A stretch of 64,000 nt of DNA from Mesobaculum littorinae (GCF_004011175.1 NZ_RQXX01000002.1:558001-622000); one strand, 5' to 3'; counted from the first letter of the stretch, positions 35,430-43,991 are shown. Notes: a model not told the origin generated them from the letters alone. Numbers and translations: made by a program.

Positions 35430-35957
35430 ATGACAACAGCGACCCGTAACGTCCCGGTCATTCAGGGCGAATTCCGCGTCACCAGCGATCCGCAGGATAT
35501 TCTGGTGACGATCCTGGGCTCCTGCGTGGCGACCTGTCTCTTCGACGAACAGGCGGGCATCGGCGGCCTGAACCACTTCCTTCTGGCCCGCAGTTCCGAG
35601 CCCGACCAGGCAAGCCTGAAATACGGTGCCTATTCCATGGAGCTTCTGATCAACGCGCTGCTCAAGGGCGGTGCGCAGAAGCGGCGGCTGAAGGCCAAGG
35701 TCTTTGGCGGCGCGCGGATGATCAAGGGGCTGTCGGATATCGGCGATTCGAACGGGCGTTTCGCCATCTCCTTTCTCGCGCATGAAGGGATCCCGGTGGT
35801 GAACACCTCGCTGGGCGGGACCCAGGCGCGCAAGATCCGGTTCGACGCCACGCGGGGCAAGGCGCAGCAGATGCTGGTCGGCGAATCCGCCCTCGCCGCC
35901 TACGAACGCGCCGCGCCGCCTCCTGCGCCGCCCGGCGGCGATGTCGAGCTGTTCTAG
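35430..35957 (+). CDS. cheD: Chemoreceptor glutamine deamidase CheD
   Basis: 175-residue cytoplasmic enzyme that deamidates glutamines on chemoreceptors and thereby tunes adaptation. The catalytic cysteine lies in ILGSCVATCLFD and the histidine in IGGLNHFLLAR; the FGGARMIKGLSDIG and IPVVNTSLGG segments complete the fold. ATG 35430 is preceded by AGAGGCGG. It lies directly after a large MCP gene and away from any che operon, so it may be dedicated to that receptor. C-terminus is Pro-rich. Confidence 0.94.
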   Translation: MTTATRNVPVIQGEFRVTSDPQDILVTILGSCVATCLFDEQAGIGGLNHFLLARSSEPDQASLKYGAYSMELLINALLKGGAQKRRLKAKVFGGARMIKGLSDIGDSNGRFAISFLAHEGIPVVNTSLGGTQARKIRFDATRGKAQQMLVGESALAAYERAAPPPAPPGGDVELF

Positions 35958-36329
35958 GCCGCGGCAGGCGTTCCGCTTAGCGCCCCTGCCGGGTCATCCG
36001 GCCGGGGTCAGGCCTTGTGAGGCGGACGGAACCCGCCCCGATCGTCACGCCGCTTCGGTCGGCACAGGGGCCGCCCCGGGTCGTGACCCGGAACGTGGAG
36101 GCAGCGGCGAACGCTGGCAGCCCGTCCTGGCAGTGCGCCTGGGTGCGCTCCGTCAGGCGCTTGCGGAGGGGGTGCAAGTGGCAGGCCGGCCCGGTGTGGA
36201 CGCGGGCGCCATGGCCGCGCGACCCGTCTGCTGACACATATGCCGCCGGCCGAGGCGTCGCGGACGCTCTCGACCCTGCCTGCCGCCTGCCTGTAGGGTC
36301 GCAGGGGCGCAACCGGACGGAGGGCGAGG
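35958..36329. other. Intergenic region after cheD
   Basis: 372 bp with no ORF that looks coding in any frame, no strong hairpin and no recognisable promoter. A GGCCGGGGT/CCGG-rich start after cheD could form weak stems only. Confidence 0.4.
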
Positions 36330-36812
36330 ATGGGCGTGTCGATCCGCAGCGCGGGGCCAGAGGCCGCCGCGGCCCTCGTGCCGCTGCTTTGCGAGGTGCA
36401 GGGCCTGCATGCCGCGCATCTGCCCGACGACTTCCTGCCGCCGACCGACATCGCCGCCGCCCGCGACTGGCTGGCTTCGTGGCTGGGGCAGGTGGGGGTC
36501 TTCGGTCTGCTGGCCGAGGTGCCCGGCACTTCCGCCCCGGTCGGCTACGCGATCTGCGAAATCGCGGCCCGGCCGCCCAGCTTGCTGCGCCCGGCGTTGC
36601 GCATCGCGACGCTGCACCACATCTGCGTTGACCCCGCTCATCGCCGGCAGGGTATCGCGCGGGCGCTGATCGGCGAGGCGCAGGTGCGGGCGCGGGCCGA
36701 GACCTGCAGCCGGTTCCGCGCCACCTTTCACGATTTCAACCGCGCCTCGGCGGCGCTGATGCGCAGCACCGGGCTGGCCCCGCGCCTGATCGTGTCCGAA
36801 CGCAAGCTTTAG
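36330..36812 (+). CDS. GNAT-family N-acetyltransferase
   Basis: 160-residue acetyltransferase of the Gcn5-related fold. The acetyl-CoA-binding motif is LHHICVDPAHRRQGIARALIGEA (residues about 94-116) with the Q/RxxGxA/G pattern intact, and HDFNRASAALMRSTGL near the end. Substrate cannot be inferred. GGAGGGCGAGG precedes ATG 36330. It converges with a secreted-protein gene across a short 20-bp tandem repeat. Confidence 0.88.
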   Translation: MGVSIRSAGPEAAAALVPLLCEVQGLHAAHLPDDFLPPTDIAAARDWLASWLGQVGVFGLLAEVPGTSAPVGYAICEIAARPPSLLRPALRIATLHHICVDPAHRRQGIARALIGEAQVRARAETCSRFRATFHDFNRASAALMRSTGLAPRLIVSERKL

Positions 36813-36820
36813 GTCGGGCG

Positions 36821-36880
36821 GTCATCGGATGCGGGCGACGGTCATCGGGCGCGGGCGCCCGTCAGACGCTGCGGGCGACG
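36821..36880. repeat. 20-bp tandem repeat, three units
   Basis: Three consecutive 20-bp units beginning GTCATCGGATGCGGGCGACG (36821, 36841, 36861), with a partial fourth entering the stop codon of the next minus-strand gene. It fills the gap between convergent genes. Probably a slippage product. Confidence 0.7.
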
Positions 36881-36881
36881 G

Positions 36882-37289
36882 TCAGACCCCCAGCATCGGG
36901 CCGTTGCATTGCAGCGGCGCGTCGGCCGAGCGGGTTTCGTACAGCAGCGTCTCTTCGGGGTCACCCTCGAACCGCGCCCTGAGGCCAGGACCCTCGCGGT
37001 AGAACTCCCAGCACTGCGGGCTCAGCCCGTCTTCGTATTCGAAGCAGATCATGCCGTCGCGTTCGTACCACGACCCGGTCTTGCACTCGCCTTCCAGGAA
37101 GGACCACAGCACCTGCCGCCCCGGCAGGTACTGCTCGATCCCGTAAGGCACGCCGCCGTTGGAGAAATAGAGAGTCTTGCCACGGGTATAGGCATCGAAC
37201 TCGGCGGCGCTCATCGCGTCCTGCGCGAGGGCGGGAAGGGGTGCGGCGAGGAGGGTGAGCAGGGAGGCAAGGGCGGTGGGACGCAGCAT
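36882..37289 (-). CDS. Secreted conserved hypothetical protein
   Basis: 135 residues with a Sec signal peptide (about 1-22, ending PALA-QD). The mature part has four cysteines (EGECKTGSW, MICFEYE, SPQCWEF, PLQCNGP), which could form two disulfides in the periplasm, and a pattern of aromatic residues. I do not recognise a named family; similar small proteins are common in Rhodobacteraceae. ATG 37289 is chosen because it begins the signal peptide. No function can be proposed. Confidence 0.75.
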   Translation of the reverse strand: MLRPTALASLLTLLAAPLPALAQDAMSAAEFDAYTRGKTLYFSNGGVPYGIEQYLPGRQVLWSFLEGECKTGSWYERDGMICFEYEDGLSPQCWEFYREGPGLRARFEGDPEETLLYETRSADAPLQCNGPMLGV

Positions 37290-37371
37290 GGACGAAACCG
37301 TTACACAGAGGGATCGGATTTGCCAGATGGCAGGGCGGCGGGTGGCGAAAGGTCGCGTGATCACCATGGGG

Positions 37372-38484
37372 TCATCCCGCGGGGCCGGATTGTAGCGCAT
37401 CCAGCCGCGGATGCATCACCCGCTTCCAGCCGCGCGGATAAAGCGCCAGCAGCGCCATCACCGGGACCGAATGCGGCAGCGTCGGCGCGCCGTCCGGCAG
37501 GGTCAGCGCGGTGAAGGGGCGGGCGGGATGCGCGTGGTGGTCGGAATGGCGCGGCGCGTGCAGCATCATCCGCGACGAATAGGGATGCGGCGCGTTCCAG
37601 CTGTGCCGCGCGGCCACGGGTTCGAACCTTCCCGGCGCGATCTCGGCCCGTTGCAGGCCGTAGTGCTGCACGTAGTCCGACAGCAGAAGCTGGATCTGCG
37701 CATGGGCGCAGAGCGCAAGATACCACGCCAACCCGGCCACGCCGCCAATCCCCGCCGCCGCCCCGAGGCACAGCACCGCGCCCAGGAGGTAGCTGCGGTA
37801 GGGATGCGCGCGCCGGGTGGCGCCGCGGGCCAGCAGCTCGGCCTCGGCCCGGTAGCCCGCGCGGAACGATCCCAGCCAGGCCCGCCGGGCGAATCGATGA
37901 AAGGACTCGCCGCGCCGCGCGGTATTGGGATCGGCGGGCGAGCCGACGTGCCGGTGGTGCACCTTGGGGTGGGCCGAGGCATGGTGCCCGAACAACAGCG
38001 AGATGTAGATCCACCGCCCCAGCCGCGCCAGCCCGGCGCCGGGACGGTGGATCAGCTCGTGCGCGTTCGAGTTCGAGACCTGACCGAACCACACCCCCAG
38101 GGCGGCGAAACTGGCCAGCCGAGACAGCCAGCCGGTTCCGGCCTCGCCCGCCAGTTCACCGCCTGCCAGTCCACTGCCTGCAAGTCCACCGCCCGCCAGC
38201 GCCCAGACCGAGAGCGCGAGAAGGGGAAAGTGCACGACCCCCAGCACGACCGACAGGGCGGTGCCCGCGGGAAACTCGGCCTCCATGTCGATGCGGCGCG
38301 ACAGAAGGTCCATCAGACCTGCGAAGACCGTGACGAACAGCAGCGCGGCAAGGCTCCACGCCCCGCCGAGAAGACAGCCCGCGACCAGAACCGGCACGGG
38401 CGCAAGCGTCGCCGCGGGGAACAGCAGATGCGCGCGCCAGGCGGCACGGTCCTGCGGGACAGTCGGGCTGGGGGGCGTGGTCAT
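37372..38484 (-). CDS. AlkB-like membrane diiron hydroxylase (fatty acid desaturase superfamily)
   Basis: 370-residue integral membrane protein with six or so helices and three histidine clusters that bind a diiron centre: NSNAHELIHRPG (HxxxH), HHASAHPKVHHRHVG (HxxxHH) and HSDHHAHP (HxxHH), plus SDYVQHYGL. Order and sequence match the alkane 1-monooxygenase/xylene monooxygenase branch rather than acyl-lipid desaturases. Likely substrate is a hydrocarbon or acyl chain, but no rubredoxin or electron-transfer gene is nearby. A Gly/Ala/Leu-rich loop (about 94-118) is encoded by a 15-bp repeat. A promoter-like extended -10 lies at 38512-38520. Confidence 0.87.
   Translation of the reverse strand: MTTPPSPTVPQDRAAWRAHLLFPAATLAPVPVLVAGCLLGGAWSLAALLFVTVFAGLMDLLSRRIDMEAEFPAGTALSVVLGVVHFPLLALSVWALAGGGLAGSGLAGGELAGEAGTGWLSRLASFAALGVWFGQVSNSNAHELIHRPGAGLARLGRWIYISLLFGHHASAHPKVHHRHVGSPADPNTARRGESFHRFARRAWLGSFRAGYRAEAELLARGATRRAHPYRSYLLGAVLCLGAAAGIGGVAGLAWYLALCAHAQIQLLLSDYVQHYGLQRAEIAPGRFEPVAARHSWNAPHPYSSRMMLHAPRHSDHHAHPARPFTALTLPDGAPTLPHSVPVMALLALYPRGWKRVMHPRLDALQSGPAG
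38146..38205 (-). repeat. 15-bp in-frame tandem repeat inside AlkB-like gene
   Basis: Four 15-bp units (38146, 38161, 38176, 38191), first GCCCGCCAGTTCACC on the plus strand, encoding the peptide GGLAGSGLAGGELAG in a loop between membrane helices. Being a multiple of three, copy-number change would keep the frame. Confidence 0.75.
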
Positions 38485-38511
38485 CGGGCGGATCCTCAGT
38501 CTCTGCCCGCG

Positions 38512-38520
38512 TCTATAGCA
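38512..38520 (-). promoter_or_regulatory. Extended -10 promoter candidate for AlkB-like gene
   Basis: TGCTATAGA on the minus strand (TGn extension plus TATAGA), 28 bp upstream of the start codon. No -35 at good spacing. Confidence 0.35.
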
Positions 38521-38959
38521 GACACCGCGCCGGTCGGCAGTGACAAGCGCGAGATCAGAGCGTTTCCGCACCGGACCCGCCGCCACGGCACCCTGCGACG
38601 CCTGTCGGTGTGCCCGCGCCGCCGGTACCTGAGACTGTGCCGATCCGCCACGCGGCCGCAGGGCCCCCGCGGCGACGTGGCCCGGGCCGGTGCGCAGGTT
38701 ACGCCGGTCCTGCGGGGGATGCGCGCCGCGAGACCCCCGCGATATGTCGGCAGAAGAGGTCTTTGGCGGTCTGCAGGACCGCGCAGCGGCCGATGTCCGC
38801 GGGCCGCGACCCGGGATGATGCGTCTTGGGAAGAAGCGGCGGTTGGCATTGGCCGGGGCCCGATGCCGCCCCGTCTCAGGCCCGGGCAAGGTGGCCAGTT
38901 GCCCTAAAGGCAGGCGGCAGCCACGCGGCGCCGTGCGCCGAACGCGGACCTTTTGGCCG
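38521..38959. other. Intergenic region between GNAT gene and AlkB-like gene
   Basis: About 440 bp between two leftward genes. I see no coding region, repeat or terminator here; open frames are compositionally like shadows of GC-rich DNA. Confidence 0.4.
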
Positions 38960-39487
38960 TCAGGTGCCGCGTGGCGCGCCGAAATGACGATAGACCAGGT
39001 CGTCGGGGCCCGGCCGCGCCGCCGCGGGATCCTGCTGCGCGCCCAGCCGTTCGGCCAGCCGGCGCGAGGCCGCGTTTTCCGCGTCGATATAGCTGACCAG
39101 GGTGGGCAGATCGGCGGTGTCGCGCGCCCAGTCGAGCATCCGCTGCGCGGCCTCTGCGGCGATGCCCCGCCCCTCGGCCCCGTCGTATAGGCACCAGCCC
39201 AGTTCGTGCTCGGGAAAGAGCGGCCCGGCATTGACCGCAATTTGTCCGACGGTACGGCCGCTGTCCCGCTCTTCGATCATCAGCGCGCCGCAACCCAGAA
39301 AGTCCCATTGCGCGTGGTCGGCGCAGAACATGCCCCACGCGGCGGCGGAGGCAAAGGGACCGCCCATGTAGCGCGCGCGAGCCGAGGCCATCAGCGCGGC
39401 ATAGGCGGGCCAGTCGTCGGCCCGCATCGGGCGCAGCCGCAGCCTGTCGGTCGCAAGCGTCGGGGGCGCGGTCGGCGAAAGGGGCAT
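38960..39487 (-). CDS. GNAT-family N-acetyltransferase (RimJ/RimL-like)
   Basis: 175 residues of the ribosomal-protein-acetyltransferase-like GNAT subgroup: TDRLRLRPMRADDWPAYAALM at the start, GWCLYDGAEGRGIAAEAAQRML as the acetyl-CoA loop, and TLVSYIDAENAASRRLAERLGA as the typical C-terminal motif. Substrate is unknown. ATG 39487 is preceded by AAGGAG (39494-39499); a long in-frame extension through ftsY antisense is rejected. Divergent from ftsY. Confidence 0.9.
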   Translation of the reverse strand: MPLSPTAPPTLATDRLRLRPMRADDWPAYAALMASARARYMGGPFASAAAWGMFCADHAQWDFLGCGALMIEERDSGRTVGQIAVNAGPLFPEHELGWCLYDGAEGRGIAAEAAQRMLDWARDTADLPTLVSYIDAENAASRRLAERLGAQQDPAAARPGPDDLVYRHFGAPRGT

Positions 39488-39647
39488 CCAGTCTCCTTGC
39501 AGTCGGACGTCGGGGTGGTGGCTGCGGCTTAGCAGCCCGGCGGGCTGTTGTCTCGGGCCCGGTCGGGCGACGTGCCGGGCGGGCCTGACGGCTTCCATCC
39601 CGCGGCCCGAGCGATTAGGTGAAGGGACAAAGCAGGGGGCCCGTGAA

Positions 39648-41198
39648 ATGTCGTTCTTCTCAAAACTCAAGTCGCGGCTGACGAAATCCTCATCGAAGAT
39701 CGAGGAAGGGCTCGACGCCATCGTCGAAGAGGGCGGCACGCCGGACGAGACACCCGAGCCCGAGCGGCTGCCTGAGAGGCCGCCCGAACCGGCGACCGAA
39801 CCCGAACCGGCGCCCGTGCCGGATCCGGCGCCCGAGCCCGCACCGACCCCGGCTCCCGCGCCACCGTCGGCACCCGACCCCTTTCCGGCACCGCAGGACC
39901 CCGCGCCCGCGCCTCGGCCCGAGGAGATACCCGGCAGCACGCCGCAGGAGACCCCGGTCGAGCGGCCGCAGGAACTGCCCACGCCGCCCGCCACGCCCGC
40001 GACCCCGCCCGAGGGGCCCGGCACGCCCCCTACCTCGGCAACGTCGACCCCGACCCCGGCAACGTCGAGCCCAAGCACTCCGTCCCGGCCTGCAGGGACC
40101 CCGCCCGCACAGCCGTCAGCCGCGCCGTCGGGTGCCGGGGACGCCGGCGCAGGCGCGCCTGCGGCCATGCCCGCGACGTCGCCGACGCCGGCGCGGCCCT
40201 CGGAACCGGCCCCCCGGACCGCCGACGCCGCGCCCACGGCCCGCGCCCCCACCGAGTCTGCAGTGCCCGCAGCGCCCGAGACGCCGCAGGGCGCGCCGCG
40301 CGGCGGGATCCTGGGGCGGTTCTTCGGGCGGCAATCCGAACGGCAGCCCGATCGTCAGGTCGTGCGCCGCACGCTTGACGACGACATGCTGGAAAGCCTC
40401 GAAGAGCTGCTGATCACCGCCGACATGGGTGTCGACACCGCGCTGCGCGTCACCGCGAACATGGCCGAGGGCCGGTTCGGCCAACGCCTGTCGACCGACG
40501 AGATCAAGCGCCTGCTGGCGACCGAGGTCGGCCGGATCATGGAGCCGGTCGCCCGCCCGATGCCGCTTTATCCCGACCGTCCGCAGGTGGTTCTGGTTGT
40601 GGGGGTCAACGGCTCGGGCAAGACCACGACCATCGGCAAGCTCGCCAGCCAGTTCCGCGCCGCGGGCAAGTCCGTCGTCATCGCTGCGGGCGATACCTTT
40701 CGCGCCGCGGCCGTGGAGCAGTTGCAGATCTGGGGCGACCGCGCGGGCGTGCCCGTGCTCAAGGCCGACCAGGGCACGGATCCCGCAAGCCTGGTCTTCG
40801 ACGCGATGACGAAGGCCGAGGCCGACGGCGCCGACCTTTTGCTGGTCGACACCGCCGGGCGGCTGCAGAACCGCGCCGACCTGATGGAGGAGCTGGCCAA
40901 GATCGTCCGGGTGATCCGCAAGAAGAACCCCGACGCGCCGCACAACACGTTGCTGGTGCTGGATGCGACGACGGGACAGAACGCGATCAGTCAGGTCGAG
41001 ACGTTCCAGAAGCTCGCCGACGTCTCGGGCCTCGTGATGACCAAGCTCGACGGCACTGCGAAGGGCGGCATCCTCGTGGCGCTGGCCGACCGGTTCGGCC
41101 TGCCGATCCATGCCATCGGCGTGGGCGAGCAGATCGACGACCTCGCCCCTTTCGACCCCGAGGAGTTCGCCCGCGCGCTGACCGGCCTCGACACGTGA
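39648..41198 (+). CDS. ftsY: Signal recognition particle receptor FtsY
   Basis: 516-residue GTPase that docks SRP-ribosome complexes at the membrane for co-translational insertion. The first 20 residues (MSFFSKLKSRLTKSSSKIEE) are basic and amphipathic. Residues about 30-225 form a Pro/Ala/Glu/Thr-rich linker. The NG domain (about 240-516) has G1 GVNGSGKTTTIGKL near 318, DTFRAAAVEQL, DTAGR near 403, and TKLDGTAKGG. The linker plays the part of the acidic A domain but is unusually long and proline-rich. ATG 39648. First gene of a likely ftsY-EamA-yciB group, with a hairpin after it. Confidence 0.96.
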   Translation: MSFFSKLKSRLTKSSSKIEEGLDAIVEEGGTPDETPEPERLPERPPEPATEPEPAPVPDPAPEPAPTPAPAPPSAPDPFPAPQDPAPAPRPEEIPGSTPQETPVERPQELPTPPATPATPPEGPGTPPTSATSTPTPATSSPSTPSRPAGTPPAQPSAAPSGAGDAGAGAPAAMPATSPTPARPSEPAPRTADAAPTARAPTESAVPAAPETPQGAPRGGILGRFFGRQSERQPDRQVVRRTLDDDMLESLEELLITADMGVDTALRVTANMAEGRFGQRLSTDEIKRLLATEVGRIMEPVARPMPLYPDRPQVVLVVGVNGSGKTTTIGKLASQFRAAGKSVVIAAGDTFRAAAVEQLQIWGDRAGVPVLKADQGTDPASLVFDAMTKAEADGADLLLVDTAGRLQNRADLMEELAKIVRVIRKKNPDAPHNTLLVLDATTGQNAISQVETFQKLADVSGLVMTKLDGTAKGGILVALADRFGLPIHAIGVGEQIDDLAPFDPEEFARALTGLDT

Positions 41199-41235
41199 TC
41201 CGCAGGGTCAGGGGCGCCGGGCCGGTCATCCCCGT

Positions 41236-41273
41236 CGCGCCCGGTCACCCGCGGGCCCGGGCGACCGGGCGCG
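41236..41273 (+). terminator. Hairpin after ftsY
   Basis: Perfect 11-bp stem CGCGCCCGGTC / GACCGGGCGCG, 37 bp after the ftsY stop, with a GC-rich loop. No T-tract. Confidence 0.5.
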
Positions 41274-41436
41274 ATGCGGCGGGCACGGAGGAAGCCGGCG
41301 TAGGCACGCCCCTGCGCTGCGCGACACGATGCTCTGCGCCCCGGGGCGGCGAGCCTGTCGCCTGCACCGCCGGCCCGCGGCCCGTGCCTTGCGGCTTTGC
41401 CTTTTCGCGCGGGGCCGGTGACCGGGCGGTTCCGGC

Positions 41437-42339
41437 GTGAGCGACCTGATCATCAACCTCGACGGCACGGTTGCCGGGCATCGTGCCGCCATGGGGCTGG
41501 CGCTTCTGGCGGCCCTTCTGCACGCGGTCTTCGGAGCGCTGCAGAAAGGCCGCCACGACCCTTGGCTGTCGCGCGGGGCGATCGACGGATGGCTCGTCGT
41601 GCTGTCGGCGCCCGTCGCGCTGTTTCTCGTGCCATGGCCGCAGGGGGCCGAGTGGCGCGTGCTGGCCGGGGCGATGGCGATCCACCTGATCTACAAGCTC
41701 GGGATGGCCACGAGCCTGTCGCGCGGGGCCTTCACCGTGGTCTACCCGGTGGTGCGCGGCACCGGGCCGCTCTTCACCGTCTTCGGCGCGTGGGTAATCT
41801 TCGACGAGGTTTTTGGCCCGCTTCAGTGGCTGGGGGTCGGGGTGCTGCTGGCCGGGATCTTCGGCCTTGCCGCCTACAACCTGCGCCATGTCGAGGTCGG
41901 GCGCGACACGCTGCGGCCTGCGCTGCTGCTGGCCGTGGGAACGGGCGCGATGGTCGCGCTTTACACGACCTACGACGCCTACGGCATCCGGCTGACGCCC
42001 GACCCTTTCACCTTTCTTGCCTGGTTCTTCCTTCTGACATCGCTGGATTTTCCCATCATCGCCGCACTGCGCTACCGCGCCATGACGGCCCCGCCTGCAC
42101 CGGGGCCGCTGCTGGCACGCGGGCTGGTGGGGGCGCTGGTGGCATGGGGCAGTTTCGGATCGGTCATGCTGGCCACCCGGCTCGACAAGGTCGGCGAGGC
42201 GGCGGTCCTGCGCGAAACCTCGATCGTCTTCGCGGCGCTGATCGGCTGGCTGTGGCTGGGCGAAACCGTGGGGCCGCGGCGGATGGTCCTCATGGGTTTG
42301 ATCGCGGCCGGCGCGGTGATAGTAGAATTCGGTGGCTGA
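41437..42339 (+). CDS. EamA-family (DMT) transporter
   Basis: 300-residue drug/metabolite transporter with ten predicted helices in two EamA repeats (ALLAALLHAVFGALQKGRHD; second from ALLLAVGTGAMVALYTTYDA). The motif SRGAFTVVYPVVRGTGPLF is typical of the subgroup lying between ftsY and yciB in Rhodobacteraceae. Substrate unknown. GTG 41437 is the only start giving the expected N-terminus MSDLIINLDGTVAG. It ends 12 bp before yciB, so the two are co-transcribed. Confidence 0.88.
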   Translation: MSDLIINLDGTVAGHRAAMGLALLAALLHAVFGALQKGRHDPWLSRGAIDGWLVVLSAPVALFLVPWPQGAEWRVLAGAMAIHLIYKLGMATSLSRGAFTVVYPVVRGTGPLFTVFGAWVIFDEVFGPLQWLGVGVLLAGIFGLAAYNLRHVEVGRDTLRPALLLAVGTGAMVALYTTYDAYGIRLTPDPFTFLAWFFLLTSLDFPIIAALRYRAMTAPPAPGPLLARGLVGALVAWGSFGSVMLATRLDKVGEAAVLRETSIVFAALIGWLWLGETVGPRRMVLMGLIAAGAVIVEFGG

Positions 42340-42351
42340 GAAGGGCGAGAC

Positions 42352-42957
42352 ATGGCCGAACGGCAGATCAATCCGAAACTCAAGACGGCGCTCGACCTCG
42401 GGCCCGTCGTCCTGTTCTTTCTGGGCTATATCGCCCTGCGCGACCGCGAGTTCGTGATCGGCGGCACGGCCTATTCCGGCTTCGTGCTGATCACCGCGGC
42501 CTTCGTGCCGATCCTTGCGCTGTCGACGCTGGCGCTGTGGCGGCTGACGGGCAGCGTGTCGAAGATGCAGATCGTGACGCTGGTGCTGGTCGTCGTCTTC
42601 GGCGGCCTGACCGTGTGGCTGAACGACGAGCGGTTCTTCAAGATGAAGCCCACGCTGATCTACCTGATCTTTGGCGGCCTTCTGGGCATCGGCCTGCTGC
42701 GCGGGCAGTCGTGGCTGAAGCTGGTGATGGACGGGATGATCCCGTTGGATTCCGAGGGATGGATGATCCTGACGCGGCGGCTGTGTTTCTTCTTTTTGGC
42801 CCTCGCGGTGCTGAACGAGATCATCTGGCGCAGCATGTCGACGGATGCCTGGGTGACGTTCAAGACCTTTGGCCTGACGCTCGCGATCTTCGCGTTCTTC
42901 ATGACGCAAAGCCGCCTCTTCCGCGATCACGGCACCTCGGACCCCGACGAGGGGTGA
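42352..42957 (+). CDS. yciB: Inner membrane septation protein A (YciB/IspZ family)
   Basis: 201-residue polytopic membrane protein with five or six helices. NPKLKTALDLGPVVLFFLGY at the start and FFKMKPTLIYLIFG, LNEIIWRSMSTDAWVTFKTFG later are family signatures. YciB-type proteins are linked to envelope integrity and cell division. It follows the EamA gene by 12 bp with GAAGGGCGAGA as ribosome binding site. A bidirectional hairpin (43000-43026) lies between it and the convergent GST gene. Confidence 0.95.
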   Translation: MAERQINPKLKTALDLGPVVLFFLGYIALRDREFVIGGTAYSGFVLITAAFVPILALSTLALWRLTGSVSKMQIVTLVLVVVFGGLTVWLNDERFFKMKPTLIYLIFGGLLGIGLLRGQSWLKLVMDGMIPLDSEGWMILTRRLCFFFLALAVLNEIIWRSMSTDAWVTFKTFGLTLAIFAFFMTQSRLFRDHGTSDPDEG

Positions 42958-42999
42958 CGGTTGACGCGATATGGATGACTGGTAACGGTCGAGGGGGAG

Positions 43000-43026
43000 G
43001 GATGGCCCGCGGGTAACGGGCCATCC
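43000..43026. terminator. Bidirectional hairpin between yciB and GST gene
   Basis: Perfect 10-bp stem GGATGGCCCG / CGGGCCATCC with a 7-base loop, between convergent genes. No T-tract on either side. Confidence 0.55.
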
Positions 43027-43081
43027 GTGGCGTTGCGAAGGCGCCCGAGGCAGGCCCCGGGGGCGCCGCCCTGCGCGGGCG

Positions 43082-43783
43082 CTACCTTTTGCCGAAGAGC
43101 ACCTCTTGCGCCTTTTTGTCCTGCGTCGCGCTGCGCTTCTCCTCGGCCACCGCCTTGCCCGCCTGGACGGCGGGGCGGTCGCCTACCAGTTTCAGCCAGC
43201 GCGCGAGGTTGGGCTTGTCCTCGAGCGTCTGCTGCTGGCCTTCCCAGAGCGTGGCCCACGGCCAGATCGCCATGTCGGCGATCGAGTAGAAATCGCCCGC
43301 AACATACTCGTTTTCCGCCAGCTGACGGTCGAGCACCCCGTAAAGCCGCCCGGTTTCGGTGCGATAGCGGTCCTTTGCGTAGGGCAGGTCCTGCGGCGGA
43401 TCCATCGCGGGGGCGTATTTCAGGAAGTGGTGCGCCTGTCCGGCCATCGGCCCCAGGCCGCCCATCTGCCACATCAGCCACTGGTCGACCGCGATGCGTC
43501 CGCGTTCGCCGGGGCCGGTGAACTGGCCCGTCTTGCGGGCGAGGTATTGCAGGATCGCCCCCGATTCGAAGATCGAGATCGGCGCGCCGTCGGGGCCCTC
43601 GGGGTCGATGATCGCGGGCATGCGGTTGTTCGGTGCGATCTTCAGGAAGTCGGGCGCGAACTGGTCGCCCGCGCCGATGTTGATGAGCTTCACCTCGTAG
43701 GGCAGGCTCATCTCTTCGAGCGCGATCGAGATCTTCCAGCCGTTGGGCGTGGGCCAGTAGTAGAGGTCGATGGGGGCGGGCAT
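43082..43783 (-). CDS. Glutathione S-transferase (YghU/YfcG-like)
   Basis: 233-residue GST with an N-terminal thioredoxin-like domain (LYYWPTPNGWKISIALEEM; IAPNNRMPAIIDPEG; ISIFESGAILQYLA with the glutathione gamma-glutamyl site ES) and an all-helical C-terminal domain (about 92-215). The TPNGWK start and NNRMPAI motif indicate the nu-class YghU/YfcG group, which has disulfide reductase rather than classical conjugating activity. ATG 43783 has AAGGAAA 6-12 bp upstream. It stands alone on this strand, separated from the next gene by a repeat. Confidence 0.92.
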   Translation of the reverse strand: MPAPIDLYYWPTPNGWKISIALEEMSLPYEVKLINIGAGDQFAPDFLKIAPNNRMPAIIDPEGPDGAPISIFESGAILQYLARKTGQFTGPGERGRIAVDQWLMWQMGGLGPMAGQAHHFLKYAPAMDPPQDLPYAKDRYRTETGRLYGVLDRQLAENEYVAGDFYSIADMAIWPWATLWEGQQQTLEDKPNLARWLKLVGDRPAVQAGKAVAEEKRSATQDKKAQEVLFGKR

Positions 43784-43898
43784 GGGGTTTCCTTCTGTGG
43801 CGTGTCGCGCGCAAGGCTCGGGCAAAGGGCCGCGGGGCGCAAGGGGGCGCGCTTCGTGGCAGATCGGGGCCGGGCCGCCCGGCGTGGTACGGGGTGGG

Positions 43899-43944
43899 CC
43901 CGCCGGGGGACGCCTCCGGCGGGAGTATTTTTGAAGAGAAGAAG
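43899..43944. repeat. Palindromic intergenic repeat, AGTATTT/AAGAAG family
   Basis: Hairpin CCCGCCGGGGG / CCTCCGGCGGG (43899-43909, 43913-43923, one mismatch) followed by AGTATTTTTGAAGAGAAGAA. The right half matches the copy after tpa (4713-4745). On the plus strand the hairpin is followed by five T, terminator-like. Confidence 0.7.
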
Positions 43945-43991
43945 ATGGGGGCGCGAGGGATGTCGTACGGGGGGCGAGCCGCTGTGGCGGG

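Noticed and set aside
38960-40252. Extension of the GNAT gene to a 430-residue Gly/Ser/Val-rich protein.
   Set aside because: The extension is antisense to ftsY; a good Shine-Dalgarno precedes ATG 39487.
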